This document shows positions 24,110 to 35,649 of a stretch of DNA of 64,000 bases, piece by piece. Every line of letters begins with the position of its first letter. Within the stretch, counting starts at the first letter, position 1. A program made the position numbers and the translations under genes. The notes below the pieces were generated by a model. The model was not told the DNA's origin. It saw only the letters and a program-made list of their open reading frames with translations, and did not search any database. This DNA is from Rhyacophila brunnea (taxonomy: Eukaryota > Arthropoda > Insecta > Trichoptera > Rhyacophilidae), in NCBI GenBank assembly GCA_022495005.1, contig JAGYXB010001759.1:62001-126000 (forward strand), given 5' to 3'.

Positions 24110-24197
24110 TGAAATATGGATTTTTTGCCAGTCTAGAGATCGATCCCGCGTTCGATATCTTATTAGACCTCTACCAACTACACCACCGTCGGTGAAA
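24110..24197 (-). repeat. tRNA-like sequence
   Basis: On the minus strand GGTGGTGTAGTTGGTAGAGG resembles a D-arm and A-box, and GGGATCGATCTC a degenerate B-box about 30 bases downstream. No good anticodon stem is visible. Probably a tRNA-derived repeat or pseudogene. Confidence 0.35.
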
Positions 24198-24199
24198 TT

Positions 24200-25600
24200 A
24201 GATCGAATATATGGAAATCAGTTGATTATTAGATTAGGTACAATAATCCAATTATGTGATTAATTTAAAAATACCACTTATCATTTCTGTTTAATTTCTA
24301 TTCGAATGAGGATTCAAGGATTGGTTGTTAGCAATTTACTAATCCACTTGAATCAAATACATTTTAAATTACTCTTATTATTTCACAGTATGTGGGATTC
24401 GAATCTATCGTTAATACATAATATATTAGGTACACTGCGTCTGTTCTATAGAAGCTGTACATACATACACAAAGTGAATGGACTGATCTCTATTCACAAT
24501 TTAAATATCAGAGTATTTGCGACCAGTGTCTTGAATCGTGGGTCGCCGATATTTTTGTTGTTGCAATTAACTAATTAATATATTATTTGGGTCCAAGGTA
24601 TAGACCCAAGAGAAGAAATGAATAGCTAACAGCTAATATCTCTGTCGAATGTCGATAAAATTATTTTAAGATACTTTTCACAATTTAGATAAACAGAAAT
24701 GATAAATTGTTTATACTTTATAGGTATAATCATCGCATCTAATTAATATTTGTTTTACTAATAAAAAAAATGCATTGATAACGATACAATATAAAAATAT
24801 CTGAAAGTGCAATGGGAAATAATTTATATTGTTTTTAATCAATATGAAACTCACAACAGCATAATCATTATCAATGCAAGACTGAATTTCATTCTCGGAA
24901 TGAGCCTAACAATACGTAACCCTTGCCTTAACCTTTCAAACTACAATAAAATTTGAATGTCCTTTGTTTAATAATAATATAATCACCATTTAGATAGGAT
25001 AATACCACACAATAATGACATGTAATAGATGGGTACGGCAATATGTAAAATCATATGAGACACCTGCATAATATAAATATTATTTAAGATGATATGGATT
25101 TCTACGAAGAGATTGAAAATTTGTATAGCAACATATACTAAGATAAGCACCTTATTTTTATAAGCATGATTTATTATGTATTAAAAAGTAACTGCTTATG
25201 TATTTGAGCATAAAATACTTTTACAATACTAAATGAAAGTACGTAGTTAACAATGTGGTCCATACAAATCAACTAACTATGCATACTATCGTTAATAAGG
25301 AGGTATGTAAGTACTTTTTAATATAGCTTGTTATTTTTTTGTATAATAAAATTATGCATGTATCATTTGAAATTTGAAGGCGTTAATTGTGAAAGTCAAT
25401 GGCAACATAAAATAGTACAAAGTGCAAAAAATATTATTTTAATCACATAATATTATGCGGTTGCGAGAATGACATAATTGCATAAACTTATGTGTTAATT
25501 AATACTTGTATGGCGTAAGTTGTAAGTAAATCAAACTATTTGAATGTACATTTTACATAATGCTTGGACTACTAATTATAAAGTATGTATAAGAGAATGT
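24200..25600. other. No recognisable feature; probable intron
   Basis: A+T-rich DNA immediately downstream (minus-strand sense) of the splice donor at 25605. If that donor is used, this is intron. A 90-codon plus-strand frame at 24306 has no motif. Confidence 0.45.
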
Positions 25601-25606
25601 CTTACC
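25601..25606 (-). other. Splice donor ending the large exon
   Basis: On the minus strand the exon ends AAAAAAG and is followed by GTAAG, a consensus 5' splice site (GT at 25605-25604). The open frame continues only another 17 codons past it into A+T-rich sequence, with a sharp change to intron-like composition, so splicing here is far more likely than read-through. The intron interrupts a codon after its first base (phase 1). Confidence 0.85.
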
Positions 25607-27319
25607 TTTTTTGATATCTGCAAATCCATTTTCACCCATGTGTGCATGGTGAGATTCAGGTATGACGTCATCGCGCTGCGCTAGATTTCCGGTCCTCCTC
25701 TTCCGGATGCCGTAAGTGTGAACCGGCACAATCAACTTGGGCCGCGGAATCGAAAAATCCGAATCCGAATCGCCGCCACTGGATGAACTTTTGTTTTTGT
25801 GGCTGTCAATTTTGCCTTCGCCGTAACCTTCGTCGCCATTTTTAAGCGAGTCATCGGAGGCTGTAGGATATCCGACGGAGTAACCGTTAGACCGACTCTT
25901 CACGCGCACAGTGTTGTACTTTCGAGGCACGTCGACATTCCGTTTCACTTTTTCGATTTGCCCACGAAAGTTGTCGGATTGCTTGCTATCGCCGTTAAGA
26001 TCGGGCCTGAAGCGGCCCTGCATGAGGTTGACCTGCTCGATGGGCGAGATGGTCCTTTTGGGCTGGGTGACCGTCACCCCGTGCGCCATGGGATCGCTGA
26101 CGTCAGAGAAACGAGAGCGGTCGTCGGCATCGCGCGCGCCAACCGCGGCCCTACTGCTGTCGCTCTTTGCTCTCGGCGGCTTCGCGAGCTCTCTAACACC
26201 GCTCCCGTTCACCTCGCGCTCGAACAATCTACAATCTAAATACTGTTTCCCATGCGGAAACGGTTCACTGTCTTTTCCGTTACTTATGGTATGCCCCGGT
26301 ACCGTCTCGGTCGAACCGTCGAAGTGTCCGCCGTACCCATTCCTGTAGCCGTTCGACTTCACTGCCGAGTAGTCGACTATTGACTTTCGATAGTCGAAAT
26401 CTGTGTCTGGCGGAGAGTGCGATTTGGGGCGCGGTGAGTCAGCCGAGTGGGCGCCGCCCGCCGCACGGGTCCTACCGCCGTCCTCGTGACGCGGTTCGGC
26501 GACGGGGGCGGAGGTGCGGGGCGCGGGCGTCGGACGCTCGCCTGAGTATACGTAACCGTTCCTCTGCAATCTAAACTGACTAGATTCAGACTCTTCTTGT
26601 TGACTGATCCGCGAGTAATAATCGTAATAACTCTCGGTCGCGGGGTCAGGTTCGGCGACCTCGTAAGGCGGCGGTTCTTCTTCTTCGTCCGGAGGATTGG
26701 TAGGACATCCTTGATATGAATCGTGCTTTCTTTGCCTTTGCAAATACTTTGACGAATCTTTTCTACGAGGCGGGGTAGATGTCGCATCGGATGGCGTCGA
26801 TGATGATGATTCTCCCGTTTCGTCCACATCCCACTCCCGATATTGTCTACGCTTTATTCTTCTAAGAGTCGAAGGCTTATAACCATTCAGACCTTTAAAA
26901 CTAAAACTAGGTTGCAGTTTTCTTTGGCTAGATAATAACTCTTTACTTGCTCGAGTTTTCTCTTCGATATGCTGCTGATATTTGGCCAACTGTGATACAT
27001 GTATATCACCGTTTGATATGTCATTTGAGCGGTCATCGTCCGTAACATAATCAGGTTTCGGCGAGTCAAAATCTACACGTGACGGCCGTGTTACATCTCT
27101 ACACGATTTACTTCGTGCTATTGAATTATTCCTCGATCGTCTATCCTGTCGAACATCTTCATCGTTGGAGTCCCAGGCGTCTGGGGAGGTGTGACTCACC
27201 GCCAAGTTGCGGTGAGTGTCCACCCAATTGGCGGCGTATACCAATTCCATGGTTCTGTCGCCGATGGTCATCCAGGGATCATCCGTGACCACCTTGCCGG
27301 GGTAATGTTTAATCTTCAT
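25606..27319 (-). CDS. Large 5' coding exon of an unrecognised, probably disordered protein
   Basis: An uninterrupted frame of 571 codons plus one base, from ATG at 27319-27317 to a consensus donor. A TAA lies in frame nine bases upstream of the ATG, so translation probably starts here. An acceptor-like TTATACAG ends at 27349, so an upstream noncoding exon is possible. The protein is hydrophilic and charged, with no signal peptide or membrane segment. The least repetitive part is residues 15-42 (PWMTIGDRTMELVYAANWVD). Residues 107-135 could form a helix (AKYQQHIEEKTRASKELL). There is a basic cluster at 151-162 (LRRIKRRQY), a PPPY motif at 216-219 that could bind WW domains, many Ser/Pro sites, RSNGY/NGYRNGYG repeats, and a basic motif at 524-543 (IPRPKLIVPVHTYGIRKRR). 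G+C is near 50% against about 30% in the flanks. I cannot name it. A cortical or junctional scaffold is a guess. Confidence 0.85.
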
Positions 27320-28350
27320 ACCGGAGTATTATTGATTACCATTGATATCTGTATAAAGTCAACGTAGCACATCGAACAGCAACGAGTCGTGTTTCGCTAA
27401 CATTTTAAATCCGCTCGGCTAGTTTCACTATTCACTTTCGTATAAATACAATACAAGGCCACGAAAAGGTTTTGACATTCTGCAAATATCCATTCTGATG
27501 GCGTAACTGCTCACAATGAAAAAACACTTAGCATCGTTGTAATAGGATTTGTTTCACTTTTAATTAATCCATACTGGAAATGATTACAATGGTTTAATTA
27601 CTTTTGTGTTACAAAAATAACATCACAGACAAAAAAAACTGTTTCCGATATGTTGTGAGATATTTCGAATACCTAAGTATCATTAACTATTTAGCTCGAA
27701 TAATATTTTGTAATATAGATGATGTATAATAATTTATTGACACTGGTACTATATTATATTATGACTATTAGTTACTGAATTTAAAAACTTTAAATTAATT
27801 AAAGTCGTCATTGTAAAACTTCAAGGTACCTGTACATATAGCAAAAAAAGTTGAACGTAGAATTTCACAATAAATAATAATTAGAATATTACCTAATATA
27901 TTACCTAATTAACTTTATCACGATTAGATCAGCACTATTTCATTACTTTTATAATTCATTTTGATATAAATATATATATAATATGTTTGCAATCTAAGAC
28001 AGCCTCGTCTTGATTGGTCATCGGTTGACCAACGGATAATGTGAGTGCCGCTCAAGTGAGTAGGCACATACAGGAGACAGCTGTTAATAAGCACGCTTAC
28101 GATAATAACCGTTTTGGCCATCGATTAGATTGAAAGAGTGTTATCTCTAACCGAGAGTCATTCCATAGGTACTAAATAACTATATTGTATGTCCAAAAAT
28201 AATATCTGCTTGTTGAGTCCGGACTTTCGACTTATTAGTTTTAGAAATAAATTATAATTTAGGTACAAAATCTGTACATATCTCATTTTCTACAAAATCG
28301 AATATATAACAAACTAAGGTACAGAATACTGATGGCAGTAGCAGACTTGA
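27320..28350. other. Upstream flank of the large exon
   Basis: The first 200 bases upstream of the ATG are richer in G+C than the rest and contain the possible acceptor near 27349. They could alternatively be 5' UTR and promoter, since a TATTTATA string occurs near 27442 on the minus strand. Beyond 27600 it is A+T-rich DNA with nothing I recognise. Confidence 0.35.
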
Positions 28351-28354
28351 CTAA

Positions 28355-28723
28355 AGCGTCAATTACATTGAGCTTCTTTACGAGCTGTTTGTTGGCGAAT
28401 TTAAAAGCGGGCGATTCAGCTACTGCGATTTGATGATTATACACAAAACTTTCCATTCGCTGAGAAGCCACGAGCCAGCGACTATTTTGACAGAACGTAG
28501 TTCTTTTTTTTACCGGGAGGTTGCTCCTGCGCTCTACTGCGCAAACGCAGTAGGCCCACACGCCGGCGTGTAGCGTGTAAAGTTGACCGGCTTTCAACTT
28601 TTCTCGGTAGAGTGTTTACAACCTGCCTGTTAGCTTGTTCGATGATTACACTGGGCGACTTTACAGGCAGATTATAAATTCGCCAACAAACAGCTCGTAC
28701 AGAAGCTCAATGTAATTGACGCT
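28355..28723. mobile_element. PIF/Harbinger-type MITE, copy 1 (369 bp)
   Basis: The ends AGCGTCAATTACATTGAGCT are followed by ACGAGCTGTTTGTTGGCGAA and mirrored on the right over about 48 bp with few mismatches. TAA flanks both sides (28352-28354 and 28724-28726), the 3-bp TWA target typical of PIF/Harbinger. A second copy lies at 52160-52505, flanked by TTA. The interior is G+C-rich (GCCCACACGCCGGCGTG). A minus-strand frame runs across it in both copies, but I see no transposase motif. Confidence 0.87.
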
Positions 28724-28729
28724 TAACGT

Positions 28730-29210
28730 ATTGTTGAACTGTAATTTGACAGCCATTTTTTGCCCAATGATAATAATGATAATATTAGAGAGCACCTACT
28801 ACTCAACTAAGCAACTACACCCTTCCTAACTTATAGCACACTGATATTTAAATCATAATAATCAACGTATTATAATAGTGTAGGTACACACTACACATGG
28901 TATGGCACGGACAAGAAACGACTTCCAATCTTACAAGATCTGGGCCGATGTAATTCATACTGGCCGCATTAGATTATAATCAGCTGTGCGTGATTTAATT
29001 CTCATACTTATTTACAAATCGCACGCAATATTATACGATTTAAATAATCTGTAAAATACTTCATATTTTAAATTTTCAATTTAATGATAATATACGTACC
29101 TACCAATTCATATAAATCGAAGTGTACTATAATAATCAAAATAAAATTATGGGTAAGTATATAAAACTATCAATCGTTCAGTTATAAATAATATAATACG
29201 TGGTAGAGCT
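28730..29210. other. No recognisable feature
   Basis: A+T-rich spacer. Confidence 0.4.
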
Positions 29211-29215
29211 CGAAC

Positions 29216-29495
29216 AGTCTTGGATAATCGAAATGTAATATTAAGAATAAAATGATAGATGTATAAAAATAGATTGAAATATAGCAGACAACACCAAGTA
29301 ATTTCTAGGTTATTTTTCAACATTATTATTAACCCTGATTTACAGGTAAAAGTACTCGAAAAAGTCTTGGATAATCGAAGTGTATAATATTAAGAATAAA
29401 ATGATAGATGTATAAAAATAGATTGAAACAGCAGACAACACCAAGTAATTTCTAGGTTATTTTTAAACATTATGATTAACCCTGATTTACAGGTA
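29216..29495. repeat. Recent tandem duplication, period 147 bp
   Basis: AGTCTTGGATAATCGAA at 29216 recurs at 29363. The following ~135 bases, through AACCCTGATTTACAGGTAA, match nearly base for base with only a few substitutions and small indels. There are two copies only. The unit is A+T-rich with no coding sense. Confidence 0.92.
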
Positions 29496-29754
29496 ATATC
29501 ACTAATGATGACTAATAAACGCCATGCCATTATATTAGTCACAAATCGAATATCTTAGCGGCCAGTAGTTTATCAACCTATTTAATTATTAAGGCTTTCT
29601 AAATTTTGCGTATAGGTACCCACTTACTCGGCGATACATAATATATGTATAAAATAAAATTTTAACTCTCTTATAATATCATACACTAAAATAATTCAGA
29701 TGAGGTTAATAAATTACTCTTTTCAAATATTAAAGTTGGTGGAAACATTAAAAC

Positions 29755-29891
29755 CAGGGCTCGAAATGAACCGGAGCGCCGTTCCGGTTCGTGACATAAT
29801 TAAAATTATCGCTCCTTTTTTTTAACTATGAAAATATCTTCAGAAAATTGTCGTGCGCTCCGGTTCGTGAACGTTTCCATTTCGAGCGCTG
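29755..29891. mobile_element. 137-bp hAT-type MITE
   Basis: The left end CAGGGCTCGAAATG matches the right end CAGCGCTCGAAATG after reverse-complementing. Inside each lies CGGAGCG or its mirror next to CGGTTCGTGA. A perfect 8-bp TSD, ATTAAAAC, is at 29747-29754 and 29892-29899. It is the same family as the truncated copy at 261-345. Confidence 0.9.
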
Positions 29892-29899
29892 ATTAAAAC

Positions 29900-30285
29900 T
29901 ATAGTGTATCCTAGATTAATAATATGTGTAGGTATGCATCAGAAAGTGATCTACGACTAATTTTAATAAAACAATGTACCTATAAAAGGTTGTTAATTTT
30001 AAAACAATAATAATATGTAATATTGAGTTACAGGTTGTTTGACACATAATTATTGCCAATGTAATACTAACAGCGTATTTCAAACTACTTGAAATCGTTA
30101 AATAATCACGTATTAATTAAATATAACAAGTTTTATGGGTGATTGAATAAGCTTTACACTAATATTAAAATTGAGTCGTTGAGTCGCAAAACCCGATCTG
30201 AACATTTTAAAATCTCCCTTTATTATAGTATATACATGACATCTCCTTACGAGCTAGGGTATTTGTAATTTATTTTTTTACGTCA
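29900..30285. other. No recognisable feature
   Basis: A+T-rich spacer. Confidence 0.4.
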
Positions 30286-30297
30286 GTAAATATGATA

Positions 30298-30553
30298 CTG
30301 ATATTACACCCACGATGGCCGAGTGGCTTAAATGCCGGCCTATAGAGTCGAGGGTCCCAGGTTCGAATCCTGGGTCTGGCTAGTACACATATTGTTTTTC
30401 AATTTGTGTATGAGTCAGAGTATGGACCTAATAGGTTGAGCAAGTGGCTGACATCCATTTCTCCTAAAAACAAAAATCTGTCAATACAAACCTCCACTCT
30501 GTGGAGGCCCATATGATCCTATTAGGATCGGACATGGTCTAAAGAAAAAGAAG
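30298..30553 (+). mobile_element. tRNA-derived SINE, full-length copy 1
   Basis: The head (about 30312-30382) has an A-box TGGCCGAGTGG and a B-box GGTTCGAATCC, with a perfect 5-bp T-stem (CCAGG/CCTGG). This makes it a retroposon with an internal RNA polymerase III promoter, derived from a Leu/Ser-type tRNA. The body carries GGACCTAATAGGTTGAGCAA, GTGGCTGACATCCATTTCTC, CTGTGGAGGCCCATATG and ATTAGGATCGGACATGGTC, then an A-rich tail. A 10-bp direct repeat, AAATATGATA, flanks it (30288-30297 and 30554-30563), as expected for LINE-mediated insertion. Two more copies lie at 37936-38160 and 44723-44970. Confidence 0.88.
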
Positions 30554-30569
30554 AAATATGATAAGGAAA

Positions 30570-31245
30570 TAAAATCTTATTGACGTATAGTAGGTATGGA
30601 GTGAAAACAGTATAAAAAGTCTACAGAGCAGTTTGTGACTCGCGCTTCTAACTGTCCGGAGATTGCTTGTCAAAATAAAAAAAATACAAATGTATATTAT
30701 AGATAATTTCTCCAAATTTTATAATTGCTTTACATAATAGCCAACATATTAATATACATACTATAGCTGATATAATTATGTAATAGTTACATGAGGATCA
30801 GTTGTATGCAAATGACCGTAGCATGGTCCTCGAATAAATAATTGATTAGAATACCAGACCTAATGAATTCAGTACGGACACGAAGGTCTTCGATTTCCCA
30901 AAGCATTTTGTGGGAACAATGCAACATGGTCTGTAGATAATAATATTATTATGCCATAGTTTTTTTCACATGCGTTTCTTTATAACATAACACAACTATT
31001 ATGTTGTTAAGCTTAGTACGCACTTTGCATACTCTCACGGCTTTAGGTCGAGTGCATTCATTGTCTTTCATAGTAATTATAGCCACATACATAAAAATGT
31101 TAGCATTTATTTTCTTATATTGAACGTTAAATTATTATTCAAAATTAAAAATGAGAAAGGTTGAAATTATTCAAATTCAGCCTACTTGTAATTACGTATT
31201 TATTATTGGGAAAATCTGAAAGAAACTTTTCCAAATAATTGCACA
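30570..31245. other. No recognisable feature
   Basis: A+T-rich spacer. Confidence 0.4.
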
Positions 31246-31248
31246 CAG

Positions 31249-31703
31249 CAGGCATGTCTAACTTCGAATAGGCTGTGATCGACTATTTAGTACCAAAATT
31301 AGCAGTGATCTACAACACACAGTTTCGGACTTATTTTGGGCCCTCATATTCAAACTATTTTCCTACCGTGCAAAAAGCTTACTCCGCAACGGTAATTAGA
31401 ACTACGCCTGAATTTAAAGCGCGAATTCTTGCGCATCTTCTATTTCTCTTACTTCTCCGTGGGTGTACAATACAGGTAATACTACGAGGTCATACAATCC
31501 CTCATGGTTAATTTAAAAACGACTATTACGTACCTCACCTGTTGAAAAAAATAAAAATCGGAATGGTTATTGCAGTTTCTTCAAAAATTAAATTAAACAA
31601 CATTATATTCGAACTGAATGTAAAATTGTATGACATAATTCATATGGGCCTACAGTATGATCGACCAAAATCCATCCTGCGATCGACGTGTTGGACATGC
31701 CTA
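31249..31703. mobile_element. Probable hAT-type MITE (~455 bp)
   Basis: The left end CAGGCATGTCTAAC is matched by the reverse complement of the right end, TAGGCATGTCCAAC. TGATCGAC or GATCGAC motifs sit close to both ends. I see no clear target duplication. A 78-codon plus-strand frame (31275-31511) fills much of it but has no motif I know. It could be a transposase fragment or chance. Confidence 0.55.
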
Positions 31704-32019
31704 GCTTAGTAGTAAAGTAATTAATGTGACACGTCCGTCGTATATTATAATAACTAAATCGCTAAAGTTTATTAATTATAATAAATTTAATTACCTACAA
31801 CCAAATAAACACTTTGGAGATATAAAGACCCTTAAATCAACATAATGTAAGTAGAAAATTGTATTTTAACACACATTAAACAGATTTTCAGGCTCCTATA
31901 TTATCTACGTAATAATATGGACCACTACAGAATGGAGACTTCTTAAATAATCTTTATTTGAAAGAGGAATTGCAGTTTAACAATACATTCACTCAACACA
32001 CTAGGTATATGCCCATATT

Positions 32020-32090
32020 CACGACGCGGCTCGAACCCGTTACCAATCGATCGGGAGTCAAGCGCTCTAACATAAATACTACGATACGGT
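32020..32090 (-). repeat. tRNA-like sequence
   Basis: On the minus strand TTAGAGCGCTTGACTCCCGA resembles a D-arm to anticodon region, and GGGTTCGAGCC is a good B-box. No complete cloverleaf can be drawn. Probably a SINE head or tRNA pseudogene. Confidence 0.4.
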
Positions 32091-32094
32091 ACAG

Positions 32095-35040
32095 TACGAA
32101 TATTACGGTAGATATCCCTATAATAACTATATAAATAATATGAATCCGGAAATAAATCATATTACTAACACTGCTAAAAATAATTGACATCTAATAATAC
32201 AACGTTGAGTTTACATCATTTCTTATACAATTATGAATTACGGCTTATATCATAAAAAACTAGACAGGTGTGCTTCCAGTAAAGTTATGCATCATAATAT
32301 TATCATATACCGCAAGTAAGGAATATTGCATCAAAACCCCATATTTATAATAATATATCTCTTATAGCCTAGCCGTGGAGTATTATCGTTGCTAAACGAG
32401 TCGAACGTTTAATGGATAGGTATTGTGTATCGGTTAGAAATAAAATTACACAGCCATTTTGTAGATCCGCTATCTGACAAGTTAGCAACAGGCTATAATA
32501 GTCTGGTCAGAAACAATGAAACACTTCAAAGCATGTACTTTATGATAAGCATCAGATCAGCTCGCGTGGTCTATGAGAAGAATCACATTACCCAAAACGA
32601 TGTGGTATTAAATTTATTCTACTTAGAAACATGTGAAAATAATAAAAAATATAGGTTTTTAAAATCAAAATAAGAATTTTGTGACTACGATCATTTCGTG
32701 CAGATTATTTGCTACACATTCGTCGAGCGTAGATTTTCTTTGACGCTAATGACGCAACCGATTCGCCGGAAGATTTTAAAGGGGACCTCCAAATAAATCA
32801 AACAAATCATCGAATTATTAAATTACTTATACCAAAATCTATAAAAGATTCGTATTTCTCACAAATCCATGATTTTAATTTTTGTCAACGATATTAAAAT
32901 TAGTGATGTCCCGTGAGAGTAGGCAAATGATGCGTTGCTAAAAGACAGACAATTAAGACAAATATTGGAAATAATATAATTATATTATCACCTACATATT
33001 TTATAGTAGATTTTATGGACGCGAAATTGTTATTTATTTTTCGTAGGGGACCTCAAAGTCGGGCCTATACGTCACTAAATGCGCCTCTAAATCCATCTAA
33101 TCTGTTTGCAGGTGGGTAGAAGACACTGTCATAAATAATAAAATATATAGTAGGCACCAACTTAATCCATATAATTAAAAATCAGGGACAGTTTTGTCCA
33201 CTCTATTTGTAATTGTAACTATATTTTTAGTTTATACCGCTGAAGTGTTCATTATAAATATTATAATGAATGTATATTATTTTAAAAATACGTTTGGTAA
33301 AATTTGGAGTAAAAAGAACCCATGAAACTTCAGCGGGCTAATAAGCTTTTGTCACTTTCATCTATTGAATGGACAATGAATGACAAGGTATACTTACTTA
33401 AACCACACGTCATTATTATGTTACGCATATATGAAAATCTTTTGTAGGAAATGGATACTGGTATAAAAAAGTGATGTCATACATTTAAGTAATATGGGAA
33501 ATGATTAGCAAAAAACAAGTTTTTTTTCAATACTGGGATATCAGAGTTATACAATAAATAACAATATACAAATTAAATATTTATAAAACGACATATCCGG
33601 ATGAAAGGTGAAATAGTAAAATCTATCAGATTATTTGTAAAACGTTAAATTAAATTAATTCAAACAAAAATTTATACAGAGATATTATTTTAAACCATTC
33701 ATTTCGTGATTTTTTTTACGAATACTCGTTTATAAAATGATTTTCGCAATTTAAATTACGTTTTTATGCAAATGAACTTTCGGTTAGAAATGCTTTTGGG
33801 CTAATGGCACCTTATGTATCCAATTCGAAAATTCTTTCTTTTGTAATATCTCATCACAAATTCCTATGGAAATGCGTGTTATCTATTTGTATATATCTGA
33901 GCGTTATGCGATAATATAAACCTCATATTTCACGCAATGATTCCGATTTAGCCTTATTTACATACCAAAGCAAATAGGTACGTGAAAACTATTTTGTTCA
34001 TTATTTCTTATAAATAAATATATAAGCTAAATTACACTGACGAAGTTACTTAGTAATATTAATGTATACACACTCTTAACCTTAAGCACTAGCGCCACCA
34101 CGTCTTAGTGGTAGATTTAAAAGTGTAAGTGACTGTTATAAGTAGCTCCGCAGTTTCACGCCTGTCTTTATATTAATTTGACCACTATTTGTTATAAATA
34201 CCAATTATTAATAAGCAGCATAATTTACGTCTGAAAATGCATTTGATAAGGTTTGTGTGGATCATCCATTGTTGCACGCCTTTTTTTATTATATTCTTTG
34301 AGTCTGCTTTTCTTATCAAGCTAAACGTCTGAAAACGTTATACTTAATATTAATAAAGTTGGTTTTATATAGAATCATACTAGCTTTTCAAATAAGTATC
34401 AAATCAACCATATAGAAGGAAGCATCGACTGCATTCAATGATTCAATCACTGTATCAAATCAGACTGACAACAAGTTATTATCCCACATAATCCATTATA
34501 TTTTACATTACATTGTAATAAAGCCAGTTTAATTATAAATAAGTGTCTTTAAGATAGTTGTCAAATATAATATTCCGCTCGAATTTAATTTTATCGAAAT
34601 TGAGGTCGATTGTATGTTACAAACGGATGAACCTGAGTTTAAACATCTGTTTTGGGAGTAAGTATTACTAATATTTTCAATAGTATAGTTATAAATAAAC
34701 CTGTTAATCACATATTTTTGGCTATGAAACCACGCATTATTCCACGTATCTCTCAATGCACAGTACGTCTACACTCTAAATGCAAACCAATCAGGTACAT
34801 ATTGTTATTTGATAAGAACAGAGAATAGTAACGGTGGTATACTTTTTTTTATTCAAATAGGTTTATATGGTGCCGTATAATGTTAACATACCTACTCGAT
34901 GAAAAATATAAATATACGATAGATTAAAACAATTAATATACAATAATTACTACCCTCTACTCTATAACAGATTGGAAACCACTGCTATACACTATTAGCT
35001 ACCTAATGAATAATACAAACGGAAGTAAGATACATTTGGA
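32095..35040. other. No recognisable feature
   Basis: A+T-rich DNA. Around 32680-33130 there are two GGGGACCTC strings about 280 bases apart in less A+T-rich context, suggestive of a decayed repeat. I cannot delimit it. Confidence 0.35.
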
Positions 35041-35059
35041 TTGTGGACGTAATGTTTGA

Positions 35060-35640
35060 AGTGATAAAACGATTAATGCGTGGATCCGAAGCCAAAGAAA
35101 AGTGGATAATGTACTGGAAGGAATTGTTCGGTTAAAATGGAAATGTGGGCAGATATATTCTGAACACCAAGCACATTCTGTTGTGCAGTCTACGAACGAT
35201 TAGATTGGACCAATGGTGTCCATTAAGAAGGTGGAGAGACGACTTTAACTAAACGATATTCCGAAAAGTGGGTAACTTAGATATGGATCGTCCATGCAAG
35301 GCTGACTTGATACACGTGAATCAGAGGCTGTCCGTGAAATGGCATTGCTAAAAACTACGTCTCCATCTAGGCAACTTTTTCATAAATTTGAATATAGGAG
35401 CGAGTCATAGGGTACTTTGTGAACTCTGTGAAAGCAGGAGCGAGTCAGTCAGAACATAGTGCATTTTTTTTATTCGTGACTCGAATGACTTAATCAGTAA
35501 GAACGAGACATGACTTGAAATGTAAATGATACGAAGACTTTAGTTCTAATATAGGTGACTAATTACGCATAACTAGTCAACATGGATGCGCTGCAGGAGC
35601 GAAAGGAATGGAAGAAATACAAGATAGTTTATAGCTTGCA
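35060..35640 (+). pseudogene. Non-LTR retrotransposon ORF2 remnant, interrupted
   Basis: Out-of-frame pieces read RSQRKVDNVLEGIVRLKWKC (from about 35087), then PLRRWRDDFN near 35218. Past an unrelated stretch comes ALQERKEWKKY near 35590. Their order and spacing match the C-terminal tail of many insect LINE ORF2 proteins (…KV.D..E.I..LKW.WAGH…, …RW.DD…, …R..WK…). The gap between the second and third pieces contains AGGAGCGAGTCA twice and may be a later insertion. It is badly decayed with several stops; the clade (RTE- or jockey-like) is a guess. Confidence 0.45.
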
Positions 35641-35649
35641 ATAGACAAT

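Noticed and set aside
25799..26348. Plus-strand frames of 145-146 codons opposite the large exon
   Set aside because: They are antisense to the 571-codon frame, favoured by its higher G+C and codon structure, and have no independent splice or start support.
26377..26829. Second minus-strand frame of 150 codons within the large exon
   Set aside because: It is an alternate-frame shadow rich in Arg/Pro/Thr; the longer frame with upstream stop and donor explains the region.
28283..28597. 104-codon minus-strand frame, with a similar 60-codon frame at 52221-52403
   Set aside because: Both lie mostly inside the two Harbinger-type MITE copies. Their similarity is explained by DNA-level relatedness, the frame runs past the element end in copy 1, and no protein motif is present.
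31275..31511. 78-codon frame inside the MITE at 31.2 kb as a gene
   Set aside because: It begins within the terminal repeat region and has no domain I know.
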